DNA of 64,000 nucleotides from Achromobacter aloeverae (GTDB lineage: Bacteria > Pseudomonadota > Gammaproteobacteria > Burkholderiales > Burkholderiaceae_B). This document shows positions 1 to 8,436 of the stretch, one piece after another (position 1 is the stretch's first letter; every line of letters begins with the position of its first letter). The position numbers and the translations under genes are program-made. The stretch lies in assembly GCF_004121055.1 (NCBI RefSeq), contig NZ_PYAL01000004.1, positions 434,001 to 498,000 on the forward strand, read 5' to 3'. Under the pieces are notes generated by a model. That model was given only the letters and a program-made list of their open reading frames with translations. It was not told where the DNA came from and did not search any database.

Positions 1-1679
1 TCAAGAACGCCATGGACGCCATCGTGGACGAAGTGGCCTATACGGTCCTGCGCACCGCGCGATCGGAGATCGTCAAGGACGTCATGGATTACTCGGCGGC
101 GATCTGCGACCGTCATGGCCAGATGATCGCCCAGGCCAAGACCATCGCGCTGCACCTGGGCGCGATTCCCGAGGCCATGGCGTCGGTGCGGGCGCGCTAT
201 GGCGATTCCCTGCGCCCGGGCGACGCCGTCATCGTCAACGACCCCTACGACGGCGGCATGCACCTGCCGGATATCTTCATGTTCGTTCCCTTCTTCTACC
301 AGGGCGAGCTGGAGGGGTATTGCGTGGTGATCTGCCATCACACGGACGTGGGCGGCCGCGTGCCGGGGTCCAACGCCAGCGATTCGACGGAAATCTACCA
401 GGAAGGCCTGCGTATTCCGGTGGTGAAGTTCTACGAGGAGGGGCGGGTCAATGACATCATGGAGCGTGTCATCGCGCGCAACGTGCGCGTGCCCGACCGC
501 GTGCTGGGCGACCTGCGCGCGCAGTACGCGGCCTGCCAGGTCGGCGTGCGGGAGCTGACGTCCCTGCTGGATCGCTACGGCCGCGAGTCGGCGCGCGCCT
601 ACTTCGCGGAGCTGCTGGACTACGCGGAGCGCCTGACCCGCGAGGAAATCCGCCGCTGGCCCAAGGGCACGTACAGCTTCCTGGACCATATCGACGACGA
701 CGGGCTGTCGCCGGACCCCATCCCGATCCAGGTGGCGGTAACCGTGCACGAGGACCACGTCAGCGTCGACTATGCCGGCTCTTCCCCGCAGGTACGGGCG
801 GCCATCAACTCCACCCTGTCCTATACGAAGTCCTGCACCTACCTGAGCGTGCGCTGCGCGCTCAAGGGCGATGTTCCGAACAACGCCGGCGTGTTCCGCT
901 GCGTGGATATCTCCGTGCCGGAAGGGTCGGTGCTCAATCCCCTGGAGCCGGCCGCGGTCGCCGCGCGCGCGCTGACCGGCTACCGGGTATTCGACGCCAT
1001 GCTCGGCGCCTTGGCGCAGGTCGTGCCCGACCGGGTGCCCGCGGCCGGCGAGGGCGGCAACACGGTGGTCTGCCTGTCGGGCAAGAGCGACGAGGGCAAG
1101 CCCTACATCATCGTCGACATGGTGTGCGGCGCCTGGGGCGCGCGGCCGCAAGCCGACGGCATCGAGGCCATCACGAACGCGTCCCAGAACCTGTCCAACA
1201 CGCCGGTCGAGACGCTGGAGGCGCAGCACCCGGTCCGCGTCGAGGCTTATGAGCTGCTGCCCGATTCCTGCGGCGCGGGCCGCTTCCGCGGTGGCCTGGG
1301 CATCCGGCGCAGCTATCGCGTGCTGGGCGACGACGTGCTGCTGCAATTGAGAGCGGACCGGATGAAATTCCAGCCCTACGGCCTGAGCGGCGGCAAGCCG
1401 GCGCGGGCGGCGGCCAATACGCTGCACAGCGGCGAGGAAGAGATCTCCCTGCCCAGCAAGGTGGGCATGCTGATACAGCGCAACGACGTGGTCACGCACG
1501 ACCAGCCCGGCGGGGGCGGCTTTGGCGATCCCCTGTTGCGCGACGACGCGGCCATCGAGGAGGATGTCTGGAACCAGAAGCTGACGGCCGCGTATGTGCG
1601 GGACCATTATCGCGTGGTCGTGGACCCCGGCACGGGGAAGATCGATCGCGCCGCCACGCAGGCGCTGCGGGCGCGGTGA
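1..1679 (+). CDS. Hydantoinase B/oxoprolinase family protein, 5'-truncated by window edge
   Basis: This is the ATP-independent HyuB-type subunit of a hydantoinase/5-oxoprolinase/acetone-carboxylase-like enzyme, which usually works with a HyuA subunit on cyclic amides or related compounds in the cytoplasm. The frame is open from the window edge (K-N-A before the first ATG at 12). Family members begin some 10 residues upstream of that point, so the true start lies outside. The family hallmarks DYSAAICD near the N-terminus, IVNDPYDGGMHLPD, and the C-terminal QPGGGGFGDP are all present. It is followed after 39 bp by an ABC importer on the same strand, which suggests uptake plus hydrolysis of one substrate. 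HyuA would be expected just upstream, out of view. The substrate is not determinable. Confidence 0.9.
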   Translation, partial: KNAMDAIVDEVAYTVLRTARSEIVKDVMDYSAAICDRHGQMIAQAKTIALHLGAIPEAMASVRARYGDSLRPGDAVIVNDPYDGGMHLPDIFMFVPFFYQGELEGYCVVICHHTDVGGRVPGSNASDSTEIYQEGLRIPVVKFYEEGRVNDIMERVIARNVRVPDRVLGDLRAQYAACQVGVRELTSLLDRYGRESARAYFAELLDYAERLTREEIRRWPKGTYSFLDHIDDDGLSPDPIPIQVAVTVHEDHVSVDYAGSSPQVRAAINSTLSYTKSCTYLSVRCALKGDVPNNAGVFRCVDISVPEGSVLNPLEPAAVAARALTGYRVFDAMLGALAQVVPDRVPAAGEGGNTVVCLSGKSDEGKPYIIVDMVCGAWGARPQADGIEAITNASQNLSNTPVETLEAQHPVRVEAYELLPDSCGAGRFRGGLGIRRSYRVLGDDVLLQLRADRMKFQPYGLSGGKPARAAANTLHSGEEEISLPSKVGMLIQRNDVVTHDQPGGGGFGDPLLRDDAAIEEDVWNQKLTAAYVRDHYRVVVDPGTGKIDRAATQALRAR

Positions 1680-1718
1680 GCGGTAGGAAAGCAGAACCAA
1701 CTCGTCAAGGGGAACGGA

Positions 1719-2714
1719 ATGAATCGTAGAAAAGCGTTGTCCAGGGTATGCGGCGCGGTCGCGCTGGCGGCGGGCCTGGCGTTGTCGCCAGCGGCGCGCG
1801 CGGCCGACAAGTTATTGGTGCGCCTGGATTTCTCGCCATGGGGCATGCATGGCGCCATGCACCTGGCGCTGCAAAAAGGATGGTTCAAGCAAGCGGGCCT
1901 GGAGGTGGAAGTGCAGGACGGCACCGGCACCATCAATACCTTGCAGCTGCTGGCGGCTGGGCAGGTGGACGTGGGCCAGGTCGCCCTGGGCACCATGGCG
2001 GTGGCCAAGGAGAACGGCCTGGACCTGATGTCGATCGCGGGTTTCGCCAGGACCGGCGACCTGGCCGTGCTGATGGATGAAAAGCAGGGGGTGAAGTCGC
2101 CCAAGGACCTGGCCGGCAAGAAGATCGTCTGTTTCACCACCAGTCCCTGGGCGCCGTTCATAGACCCCTTCCTGAAGGTCAACGGCCTGTCCAGGAGCGA
2201 GGTCAGCGTGGTGATGGTGGCGCCCAGCGCCATGGTGTCCACCTACGCTTCCGGCAATAGCGACGGCCTCATGACGCAGGCTCCCTTCGGGCAGCCCATG
2301 GTGCGCAAGACGCGCCCGGCGTCGGCGCTGCTGCTTGCCGACAGCGGCATCAGCTTCCCCAGCTACGGGCTGGTCGCGACGCCGTCGACCATCAAGGACA
2401 AGGGCGAGGCGCTGCGCAAGTTCGTCGACGTGCAGTTGCGGGCGTGGAAGTACATCTACGACGGCCACATCGACGAGGCGGTGGCCGCCATCATCGCCGA
2501 CCGGCCCAACGCGAAACTGGATCCGGACGTGCTGCGCGAACAGCTGCAGGCCTATCGCCCCTTCTTTGAAAGCCCCAGCAAGCCGGGCCTTGCGTTCGGC
2601 GTCCAGACCGATGCCGACTGGAAGGCGGCCATCGAGACCCTGGAGAAGACGGGCCAGATCAAGCCGGGACGCGTCCCCGCCGACTACTACACCAACGCCC
2701 TGTTGCCGAACTGA
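1719..2714 (+). CDS. ABC transporter periplasmic substrate-binding protein (NMT1/SsuA-TauA type)
   Basis: The 331-residue periplasmic binding protein has a Sec signal peptide (basic MNRRK start, hydrophobic stretch, cleavage after about residue 28 in SPAARA-A). The mature part resembles the NMT1/THI5-like and SsuA/TauA receptors, with KGWFKQAGLEVEVQDG near its start and a QVDVGQV segment. A purine-rich AAGGGGAACGG lies 6-8 bases before the ATG. The gene sits 39 bp after the hydantoinase gene and 22 bp before the ATPase, so it is very probably co-transcribed with both. This family binds sulfonates, taurine, pyrimidines or similar small molecules. The neighbouring hydantoinase points to a ring amide or pyrimidine-like ligand, which is inference. 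Confidence 0.88.
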   Translation: MNRRKALSRVCGAVALAAGLALSPAARAADKLLVRLDFSPWGMHGAMHLALQKGWFKQAGLEVEVQDGTGTINTLQLLAAGQVDVGQVALGTMAVAKENGLDLMSIAGFARTGDLAVLMDEKQGVKSPKDLAGKKIVCFTTSPWAPFIDPFLKVNGLSRSEVSVVMVAPSAMVSTYASGNSDGLMTQAPFGQPMVRKTRPASALLLADSGISFPSYGLVATPSTIKDKGEALRKFVDVQLRAWKYIYDGHIDEAVAAIIADRPNAKLDPDVLREQLQAYRPFFESPSKPGLAFGVQTDADWKAAIETLEKTGQIKPGRVPADYYTNALLPN

Positions 2715-2736
2715 TAGCCGAGCAAGGAGATGCGCC

Positions 2737-3510
2737 GTGTCCGGGTTCCTGGAAATCGCGCGATTGAACAAGATCTACCGCTCGGACAGCGGCCCGCTGC
2801 ACGCGCTGCAAGACGTGACCTTGGATATCTCCGAGGGAGAGTTCGTCAGCATCGTCGGTCCTAGCGGCTGCGGCAAGAGCACGCTGCTCAAGTGCATCGC
2901 GGGCCTGGAGGGCATCAGCAGCGGAGCGCTGAACCTGCGCGGCAAGGCCATCCTGGAGCCGCCGGAGGACATGGGCGTGGTGTTCCAGCGCGATCTGCTG
3001 CTGGAGTGGCGCAACATCCTGGACAACGTGCTGCTGGCGGCGGAGCTCCACGATGCGCCGCGCGCGCGGTACGAGAGCCGGGCGCGCGAGCTGCTGGACC
3101 TGTTCGGCTTGTCGGCCTTCCTCGACCGCTATCCGCGCGAACTGTCCGGCGGGATGCGCCAACGCGTGTCCATCTGCCGCGCGCTGCTGCTGGACCCGCA
3201 GCTGCTGCTGATGGACGAACCCTTCGGCGCGCTGGATCCCTTCACGCGCGACGAGCTGAACGTCGAGCTGCAACGCGCGTGGATGGCGACGGGCAAGACG
3301 GTCGTGTTCATCACGCATTCGGTCTCCGAAGCGGTCTACCTGGGCAGCCGGGTGGTGATGATGGCGCGGGGACCGGGGCGCGTCGCGGAAGCAATCCCCA
3401 TCGAACTGGAACGTCCGCGCGGGCTGGAAGTGCGCGAGACCGCCGAGTTCGCCCGCTACGTATCGCATATCCGGGACACGTTCCGCGGATTGGGCATCTA
3501 CAAGCATTGA
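2737..3510 (+). CDS. ABC transporter ATP-binding protein (SsuB/TauB type)
   Basis: This is the 257-residue cytoplasmic ATPase of the importer. Walker A GPSGCGKST is at about residues 41-49, signature LSGGM at 136-140, and Walker B LLLMDE at 156-161, followed by a D-loop ALD. The reading frame is open far upstream, but the GTG at 2737 is chosen because AAGGAG precedes it by 7 bases and because MSGFLEIARLNKIY is a normal family N-terminus. It lies 22 bp after the binding protein and 12 bp before the permease, so the three form one transcription unit. Confidence 0.93.
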   Translation: MSGFLEIARLNKIYRSDSGPLHALQDVTLDISEGEFVSIVGPSGCGKSTLLKCIAGLEGISSGALNLRGKAILEPPEDMGVVFQRDLLLEWRNILDNVLLAAELHDAPRARYESRARELLDLFGLSAFLDRYPRELSGGMRQRVSICRALLLDPQLLLMDEPFGALDPFTRDELNVELQRAWMATGKTVVFITHSVSEAVYLGSRVVMMARGPGRVAEAIPIELERPRGLEVRETAEFARYVSHIRDTFRGLGIYKH

Positions 3511-3522
3511 GCGGAGAGCGCC

Positions 3523-4320
3523 GTGAAACAACTGTGGAAACGTACGGTGCGCAGCCGGCAGGCTTTAGCCACGATGCTGGTTCTGCTGGTCATCTGGGAG
3601 ATCGCGGTGCGGACGCTGGGAATCCGGGAGTTCCTGCTGCCCGCGCCCAGCAAGGTCATCCTGGAGTTCTTCAAGCAGCCGGGTTACCTGCTCATGCAAA
3701 GCCTGGATACGCTGCGCACGACGCTGGCCGGTTTCGTGCTGGCGGTGGTGCTGGGCGTGGCGGCGGCGATCGGCATTGTCTATTCGCGCTTCCTGGACCG
3801 TACCTTGTACTCGCTGCTGGTGGCGATGAATGCGGTGCCCAAGGTGGCGCTGGCGCCGCTGTTCGTGATCTGGCTGGGCACCAGCGCGGCGCCGAAAATC
3901 GCCATTGCCCTGTTGATCGCCATTTTTCCCATCCTCATCGACACCGTGCTGGGGCTGCGGTCCACCGATCCGGACATGCTGGACATGGCGCGCGTCAACC
4001 GGGCGTCGCGCGCCAAGATCCTATGGAAAATCCGCTTTCCCAATGCCATGCCCAGTTTGCTGGCCGGCATGAAGGTGGGGATCTCGTTCGCGCTGGTCGG
4101 CACCATCGTGGGGGAGTTCGTCGCCGGTGAAACGGGCCTGGGCCACGTGATCCTGGTGGCCCAGGGCAGTTTCGATACGCCGACGGTCTTCGTCGCCCTG
4201 GCCTTGCTATGCATCCTGGGCGTGCTGCTCTTCAAGGCGATCGAGTTCGCGGAGGAACGCCTGCTGGGATGGCATGCGTCCCAGCGCGAGCGTCCCGAGG
4301 CCGGCGCGGGGGGGATCTAG
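3523..4320 (+). CDS. ABC transporter permease (SsuC/TauC type)
   Basis: The 265-residue inner-membrane permease completes the binding protein-ATPase-permease set. It has about six hydrophobic segments and the BPD_transp_1 cytoplasmic EAA-like loop (MLDMARVNRASRAKILWKI) that docks on the ATPase. The start is the GTG at 3523, preceded by GGAGAG. Length is normal for SsuC/TauC proteins. It is the last gene of the operon: the following alcohol dehydrogenase is convergent and ends 10 bp away. The imported compound is unknown. Confidence 0.92.
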   Translation: MKQLWKRTVRSRQALATMLVLLVIWEIAVRTLGIREFLLPAPSKVILEFFKQPGYLLMQSLDTLRTTLAGFVLAVVLGVAAAIGIVYSRFLDRTLYSLLVAMNAVPKVALAPLFVIWLGTSAAPKIAIALLIAIFPILIDTVLGLRSTDPDMLDMARVNRASRAKILWKIRFPNAMPSLLAGMKVGISFALVGTIVGEFVAGETGLGHVILVAQGSFDTPTVFVALALLCILGVLLFKAIEFAEERLLGWHASQRERPEAGAGGI

Positions 4321-4330
4321 GTCCGCCGTC

Positions 4331-5392
4331 CTACTGCTGCTGCAGTGAAGCCGAGTCGATCACGAAGCGGTATTTCACATCGCTCTTGAGCATGCGCTCA
4401 TAAGCTTCGTTGATCTTCTGCATCGGGATCAGTTCGATATCGGACGTGATGCCGTGCTCGCCGCAGAAGTCCAGCATTTCCTGGGTTTCCGCGATTCCGC
4501 CGATGAGCGAGCCCGCCAGGCGGCGGCGCTTGAAAATCAGGTTGCCGACCTGGGGAGACGGATGGTCGTGCTCGGGCACGCCCACCAGCACCATCGTGCC
4601 GTCGCGGCGCAGCAGGTTCAGGAAGGGATTGAGGTCGTGCTTGGCCGCCACCGTATTGATGATGAGGTCGAAGCTGTTCGCGTGGGCGTTCATTTCGTCG
4701 GGGTTCCTGGAAATGACCACTTCTTGCGCGCCGAGGCGCTTGCCGTCCTCGATCTTGGACGGCGAGGTGGTGAACAGCACCACGTGCGCGCCCATCGCGG
4801 CGGCCAGCTTCACGCCCATGTGGCCCAGCCCGCCCAGGCCGACGATGCCGACCTTCTTGCCGGGGCCGGCCTTCCAGGTGCGCAGGGGCGAATAGGTGGT
4901 AATGCCCGCGCACAGCAGCGGCGCCACGCCGGCCAGGTCCAGGTTCTTGGGAACGTTGAGGACAAAGGCCTCGTCCACCACCATCCGCGACGAGTATCCG
5001 CCATAGGTGACGGCGCCGGTCTGCTTGTCGATGCCGTTGTAGGTCGGCACGAAGCCTGTTTCGCCTTCGCAGTACTGCTCCAGGCCTTCCTTGCAGCTGG
5101 CGCAGGTACGGCAGGAGTCGACCATGCAGCCCACCCCGACGATGTCGCCGACCTTGAACTTGGTGGCCTGCGAGCCGACGGCGGTCACGCGGCCGACGAC
5201 TTCGTGGCCCGGCACGACGGGATAGATGGTGTTGCGCCACTCGTCGCGAGCCTGGTGCAGGTCGGAGTGGCAGACGCCGCAGTACAGCACTTCCAGCTGC
5301 ACGTCGAATTCGCGCAAATCGCGGATCTGGTAGTTGAAGGGGCCAAGCGCGGCCTTGGGGCCGGTCGCGCCGAACGCGTAAGAAGTAGTCAT
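4331..5392 (-). CDS. Zinc-dependent NAD(P)-dependent alcohol dehydrogenase (CAD/YahK-like)
   Basis: This 353-residue medium-chain dehydrogenase interconverts an alcohol and an aldehyde using NADPH or NADH in the cytoplasm. The catalytic-zinc motif CGVCHSDLH, the PGHEVVG motif, the structural-zinc cluster CRTCASCKEGLEQYC and the Rossmann motif GLGGLGHMG are all visible. The frame extends further upstream, but the ATG at 5392 is chosen because GGGAG precedes it and MTTSYAFGA is the usual N-terminus of cinnamyl-alcohol-dehydrogenase-like members. It is transcribed alone, convergent with the ABC operon. The 280 bp upstream of it (to 5673) show no gene. Confidence 0.92.
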   Translation of the reverse strand: MTTSYAFGATGPKAALGPFNYQIRDLREFDVQLEVLYCGVCHSDLHQARDEWRNTIYPVVPGHEVVGRVTAVGSQATKFKVGDIVGVGCMVDSCRTCASCKEGLEQYCEGETGFVPTYNGIDKQTGAVTYGGYSSRMVVDEAFVLNVPKNLDLAGVAPLLCAGITTYSPLRTWKAGPGKKVGIVGLGGLGHMGVKLAAAMGAHVVLFTTSPSKIEDGKRLGAQEVVISRNPDEMNAHANSFDLIINTVAAKHDLNPFLNLLRRDGTMVLVGVPEHDHPSPQVGNLIFKRRRLAGSLIGGIAETQEMLDFCGEHGITSDIELIPMQKINEAYERMLKSDVKYRFVIDSASLQQQ

Positions 5393-5673
5393 GGGAATCT
5401 CCCGACAGCGACAAGGATTGCGGAAACCGTGGAGGGAACGGCGCGGCGCGGTTCGCGCGGGCGCAGCGCCGTGTTCCGGCGGCCGCCTGGGCGCGCGACC
5501 TGGCGGCGTGCCGCCCTGATCCACGTCAGCGTCAATACTAGGCTGATTCCCCGGACGAATGCGTGCCTAAACGAAGCGGATACTTGCCTATTTCTCCGAC
5601 ATTTTTCTCATTGACGGGCATGTGCCGCACCTGGCTGCCCGCCTCTCGCTGCGCGACCTCCTCCCTGGTGGAC

Positions 5674-6243
5674 TCAGGCGCGCAGGTGTTCGAACAGGAT
5701 GGACGTGCCGACGCCGATCAGCACCAGTCCGCCGAATATTTCCGCGCGCTTGCCGGCCAGGCTGCCCAATACCCGGCCCAGCATGAAGCCTGTCGTCACC
5801 ATCAGCAGGGTGGCCAGCCCGATGACCGAGGCGGTGACCAGGATATTGTTGTCGATGAAGGCCAGGCTGACGCCGATCGCCATCGCATCGATGCTGGTGG
5901 CGAAGCCGGTCAAGGCCAGGTTCCAGAAGGAGTGCTTGCGGGGCGGCCTGTCCGCCTCGTCCTCGCCGGGCGCGCGGACGGCGTTGCGTATCATCAGGAG
6001 CCCCAGGATGGACAGCATGACGAAGGCCAGCCAGTGGTCCCAGTTCTCCACATATTTGGCCGCGACGGAGCCGACCAGCCACCCGATCAGGGGCGTGATG
6101 GCCTCGATCACGCCGAAGATCACGCCGGCGCGCAGGGCATCGCTGAAGCGGGGCTTGTGCAGGCTGGTGCCCTTGCCGATGGCGGCCGCGAAGGCATCGG
6201 TCGACATGGCGAAGGCCAGGAGGAGGGTGGCGGCGAAATTCAT
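5674..6243 (-). CDS. mntP: Manganese efflux pump MntP
   Basis: This 189-residue inner-membrane protein exports Mn2+ and protects against manganese excess. It has six predicted membrane segments arranged as two DUF204 repeats, each with the conserved Asp: [12 protein letters not shown] near residues 14-25 and [10 protein letters not shown] in the second half. The start [14 protein letters not shown] matches Escherichia coli MntP closely, so the ATG at 6243 is chosen over ATG 6273 ([10 protein letters not shown]). The gene stands alone, and its leader carries a yybP-ykoY riboswitch, so expression should rise with intracellular Mn2+. Confidence 0.95.
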   Translation of the reverse strand: MNFAATLLLAFAMSTDAFAAAIGKGTSLHKPRFSDALRAGVIFGVIEAITPLIGWLVGSVAAKYVENWDHWLAFVMLSILGLLMIRNAVRAPGEDEADRPPRKHSFWNLALTGFATSIDAMAIGVSLAFIDNNILVTASVIGLATLLMVTTGFMLGRVLGSLAGKRAEIFGGLVLIGVGTSILFEHLRA

Positions 6244-6299
6244 GGGGACGGAGCGCTCGGCCGGGCGACGCATAGATTTCCCTGTGCGCCCGGCTGAAG

Positions 6300-6415
6300 C
6301 ACAAGGAAAACCATGGTCTCGCCAAGCCGCTACGGCTGCCGGCGCCATGGCCGCGAGGCCAAGAATGTTGACGCGGGCGCTTCCAGGGGATCGGAAGCAG
6401 GCTACTCCCCAAGTG
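6300..6415 (-). promoter_or_regulatory. yybP-ykoY manganese riboswitch in the mntP leader
   Basis: Read on the minus strand, the leader contains the conserved blocks of the yybP-ykoY element in order: TTGGGGAGTAGCC (complement of 6400-6412), GTCAACATTCTTGGCC (6357-6372) and GGCGAGACCATGG (6311-6323). They can form the two coaxial arms that bind Mn2+ in known examples. The element ends about 60 bases before the mntP ATG, the usual arrangement for translational or transcriptional control of Mn2+ exporters. The boundaries are approximate. Confidence 0.9.
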
Positions 6416-6740
6416 AGCGGCCAGTTTAGCAGCGGCGGATGACAGCGGGGAGTAACAAGTACGTGCTTGCGGGTGGGTGACGGGCAAAAGGATGAGGGGC
6501 GGGCCTCGCCGCGGATGTCCCTCGGGGGCAAGTTCTCCCCCCGAATCCGCCGAACAGGATACAATCACGGGTTTGACCGGGATTTTTTGGTGGGTCCGTC
6601 TTGCTACGGCCGTGGGGCCGTGGATAGGTGCGGGAGATTTAAGTCTCCCGCGATGCCCGTCCGGCTGTGGGGCGGGGGACCGCCGAGGCCTGTTCCGAAC
6701 TTAATTCCTGAACCAACTCCGGTTTGCCTAGCTTATATCT
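6416..6740. other. Intergenic region between mntP and tpiA: divergent promoters and a leader hairpin
   Basis: No credible gene is present. It must hold the divergent promoters of mntP and tpiA. On the plus strand TACAAT at 6560-6565 is a good -10 candidate for tpiA, without a clear -35, which would give a leader of about 170 bases. That leader contains a perfect 8-bp hairpin at 6630-6651. The tpiA ATG has no recognisable Shine-Dalgarno sequence. Confidence 0.5.
6630..6651 (+). promoter_or_regulatory. Perfect hairpin in the tpiA leader
   Basis: GCGGGAGA at 6630-6637 pairs perfectly with TCTCCCGC at 6644-6651 around a six-base loop TTTAAG. It is not followed by a T run, so it is not a standard terminator. 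It lies about 90 bases before the tpiA start in an otherwise non-coding leader, so a role in mRNA stability or translation is possible but unproven. Confidence 0.45.
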
Positions 6741-7505
6741 ATGACGACGACAGATCGCCAAGCCCCGTCCACCGTCCAGCGCGCGCGCCTGGTGCTGGGC
6801 AATTGGAAGATGCACGGAACCCTGGCCGACAACGCTGCCTTGCTGGCGGCCTTGCGGCAGGGCGCTGGCAACCATTGCGAAATGGGCGTATGCGTGCCTT
6901 TCCCCTATCTGGCCCAGGCCGAGTCGCTGCTCAAGGGCAGCACCATTTCCTGGGGCGCGCAGGATATCAGCGTGCATGAGAAGGGCGCCTATACGGGCGA
7001 AGTGGCGGGCGCCATGCTGCGGGATTTCGGCTGCCGCTGGGCCCTGGCCGGTCATTCGGAACGCCGTGCCATGCACGGTGAAAGCGATCAACTGGTTGCC
7101 GACAAGGCGCGCGCCGCGCTGGCCGTGGGGCTGACCCCGGTGGTCTGCGTCGGCGAGACCCTGGAAGAGCGCGAGGGCGGCAACACGCTGGGCGTCATCG
7201 AGCGCCAGCTGGAGCCGGTCCTGGCCCTGGGCGCCGACGCGCTGGCCAGGCTGGTCCTGGCCTACGAGCCGGTCTGGGCGATCGGCACCGGCCGCACCGC
7301 GACGCCGGAGCAGGCGCAGGAAGTGCATGGCGCCATCCGGGTGGCGCTGCGCGGCCTGGGCGTGCCGCAGGTCCGTATTCTTTATGGCGGCAGCGTCAAG
7401 GCAGCCAATGCCGCCACGCTGTTCGCGATGCCCGACATCGACGGCGCCCTGGTGGGCGGCGCGTCGCTGGTGGCCGATGAATTTTTACGCATAGCCGCTG
7501 TTTGA
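6741..7505 (+). CDS. tpiA: Triose-phosphate isomerase
   Basis: This cytoplasmic glycolytic enzyme interconverts dihydroxyacetone phosphate and glyceraldehyde 3-phosphate. The 254-residue protein carries the substrate-binding Asn21/Lys23 (GNWKMHG), catalytic His105 in GHSERR, catalytic Glu176 in AYEPVWAIGTG, and the phosphate-binding ILYGGSVK. The only reasonable start is the ATG at 6741, although no Shine-Dalgarno sequence precedes it. secG follows after 20 bp, the arrangement seen in Bordetella and relatives. Confidence 0.97.
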   Translation: MTTTDRQAPSTVQRARLVLGNWKMHGTLADNAALLAALRQGAGNHCEMGVCVPFPYLAQAESLLKGSTISWGAQDISVHEKGAYTGEVAGAMLRDFGCRWALAGHSERRAMHGESDQLVADKARAALAVGLTPVVCVGETLEEREGGNTLGVIERQLEPVLALGADALARLVLAYEPVWAIGTGRTATPEQAQEVHGAIRVALRGLGVPQVRILYGGSVKAANAATLFAMPDIDGALVGGASLVADEFLRIAAV

Positions 7506-7525
7506 ACAGCGTTTCGGAGTAAGAG

Positions 7526-8002
7526 ATGTCTTTGATGCAATCGATTCTGATGGTCGTCCAGGTGCTGTCGGCACTGGCCATCATCGTCCTGGTCCTCCTG
7601 CAGCAGGGCAAGGGCGCCGATATGGGTTCGGCTTTCGGCAGCGGTTCCGCCGGCAGCCTGTTTGGCGCTTCGGGCGCTGCCAATTTCCTGTCGCGGACCA
7701 CGAAATGGGCGGCGGTCGTCTTCTTCGCCACGACCGCGGGCCTGGCCTATGTGACCCACAAGGGCGTGGGCGCGCCGGTCGAATCGGGCGTGATGCAGAA
7801 CTACCAGGCGCCGCCCGCCGATCGCTCCGTGCCGCAAGTTCCGGGCGCTCCGGCGCCTGCCGCTGGCAGCTCGGTTCCCGCGGCCCCGGCCGGCAATGCG
7901 CCCGCCGCCGCGCCGGCCAAGCCTGACGCGTCGATCCCGCAGGCGCCGGCCGCTCCGGCCGCGCCCGCCCCGGCCACGCCTGCCGCGCCGGCCTCCAAGT
8001 AA
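7526..8002 (+). CDS. secG: Preprotein translocase subunit SecG
   Basis: SecG is the small inner-membrane subunit of the SecYEG channel that assists protein export. The 158-residue product has two hydrophobic helices (about residues 3-23 and 53-73) separated by the conserved Gly-rich loop with GADMGSAFGSG, then a long Ala/Pro-rich C-terminal tail that is low-complexity and typical of beta-proteobacterial SecG. GGAGTAAGAG lies directly before the ATG. It is co-transcribed with tpiA (20 bp gap), and a GC-rich hairpin follows. Confidence 0.96.
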   Translation: MSLMQSILMVVQVLSALAIIVLVLLQQGKGADMGSAFGSGSAGSLFGASGAANFLSRTTKWAAVVFFATTAGLAYVTHKGVGAPVESGVMQNYQAPPADRSVPQVPGAPAPAAGSSVPAAPAGNAPAAAPAKPDASIPQAPAAPAAPAPATPAAPASK

Positions 8003-8006
8003 GCCC

Positions 8007-8034
8007 ACCGGGCCCTGCCGTGCCAGGGCCCGGT
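8007..8034 (+). terminator. GC-rich hairpin downstream of secG
   Basis: ACCGGGCCCTG (8007-8017) pairs with CAGGGCCCGGT (8024-8034) around CCGTGC, an 11-bp perfect stem just after the secG stop. It is followed by TCCCTCTA rather than a T run, so it may be an attenuating or Rho-assisted terminator, or a 3'-end stabiliser, rather than a strong intrinsic terminator. Confidence 0.5.
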
Positions 8035-8123
8035 TCCCTCTATCCGCGCCCACATAAGGGCCGGAACCGTGCTAGAATCTTGGACTTTCCAGCGGCCAGT
8101 GCGCTGGAAGCAAGAGTTACCCT

Positions 8124-8208
8124 GCCGACGTGGTGAAATTGGTAGACACGCTATCTTGAGGGGGTAGTGGCGAAAGCTGTGCGAGTTCGAGTCTCGCCGT
8201 CGGCACCA
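8124..8208 (+). tRNA. tRNA-Leu (anticodon GAG)
   Basis: The 85-base gene folds as a class II tRNA. The acceptor strands GCCGACG (8124-8130) and CGTCGGC (8198-8204) pair fully, and the encoded ACCA follows. The anticodon stem CTATC/GGTAG encloses the loop TTGAGGG with anticodon GAG at 8158-8160, which reads CUC and CUU. The T-arm GCGAGTTCGAGTCTCGC is intact. It follows tpiA-secG as in Bordetella; a strong terminator lies 36 bases downstream. Confidence 0.96.
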
Positions 8209-8243
8209 GGAATTTGTTCCAGGCTAGTCCTGGAAGCGCAAGA

Positions 8244-8277
8244 AGCCCGTAAGAATCAAAGTCTTACGGGCTTTTTT
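8244..8277 (+). terminator. Intrinsic terminator after tRNA-Leu
   Basis: AGCCCGTAAGA (8244-8254) pairs perfectly with TCTTACGGGCT (8262-8272) around ATCAAAG and runs into six Ts. This is a textbook Rho-independent terminator ending the tRNA (or tpiA-secG-tRNA) transcript. Confidence 0.9.
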
Positions 8278-8390
8278 GTCGGCTGCGCCCTTTGATGTCG
8301 ACAAGGCGGAGCTTGGCCCTGTCCAGATCGTCCGGGCGCCGGGTCATGGCCACATCCCCTAGCCAACCTTCCACTTTTGCTCCACAATCA

Positions 8391-8404
8391 ATATTTAGAA
8401 ATAT
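8391..8404. promoter_or_regulatory. AT-rich palindrome upstream of the lipoprotein gene
   Basis: ATATTT-AG-AAATAT is a perfect 14-base inverted repeat in an unusually AT-rich 50-base stretch that must contain the promoter of the following lipoprotein gene. Its position 33 bases before the start codon suits an operator or the promoter itself. No regulator can be named. Confidence 0.4.
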
Positions 8405-8436
8405 TTGTCATAATTTGATTTGATTGGAGAGGGAGC

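Noticed and set aside
4454-5614. 386-codon open frame opposite the alcohol dehydrogenase
   Set aside because: It is antisense to a gene with intact zinc and Rossmann motifs, and its own composition is a GC-rich shadow.
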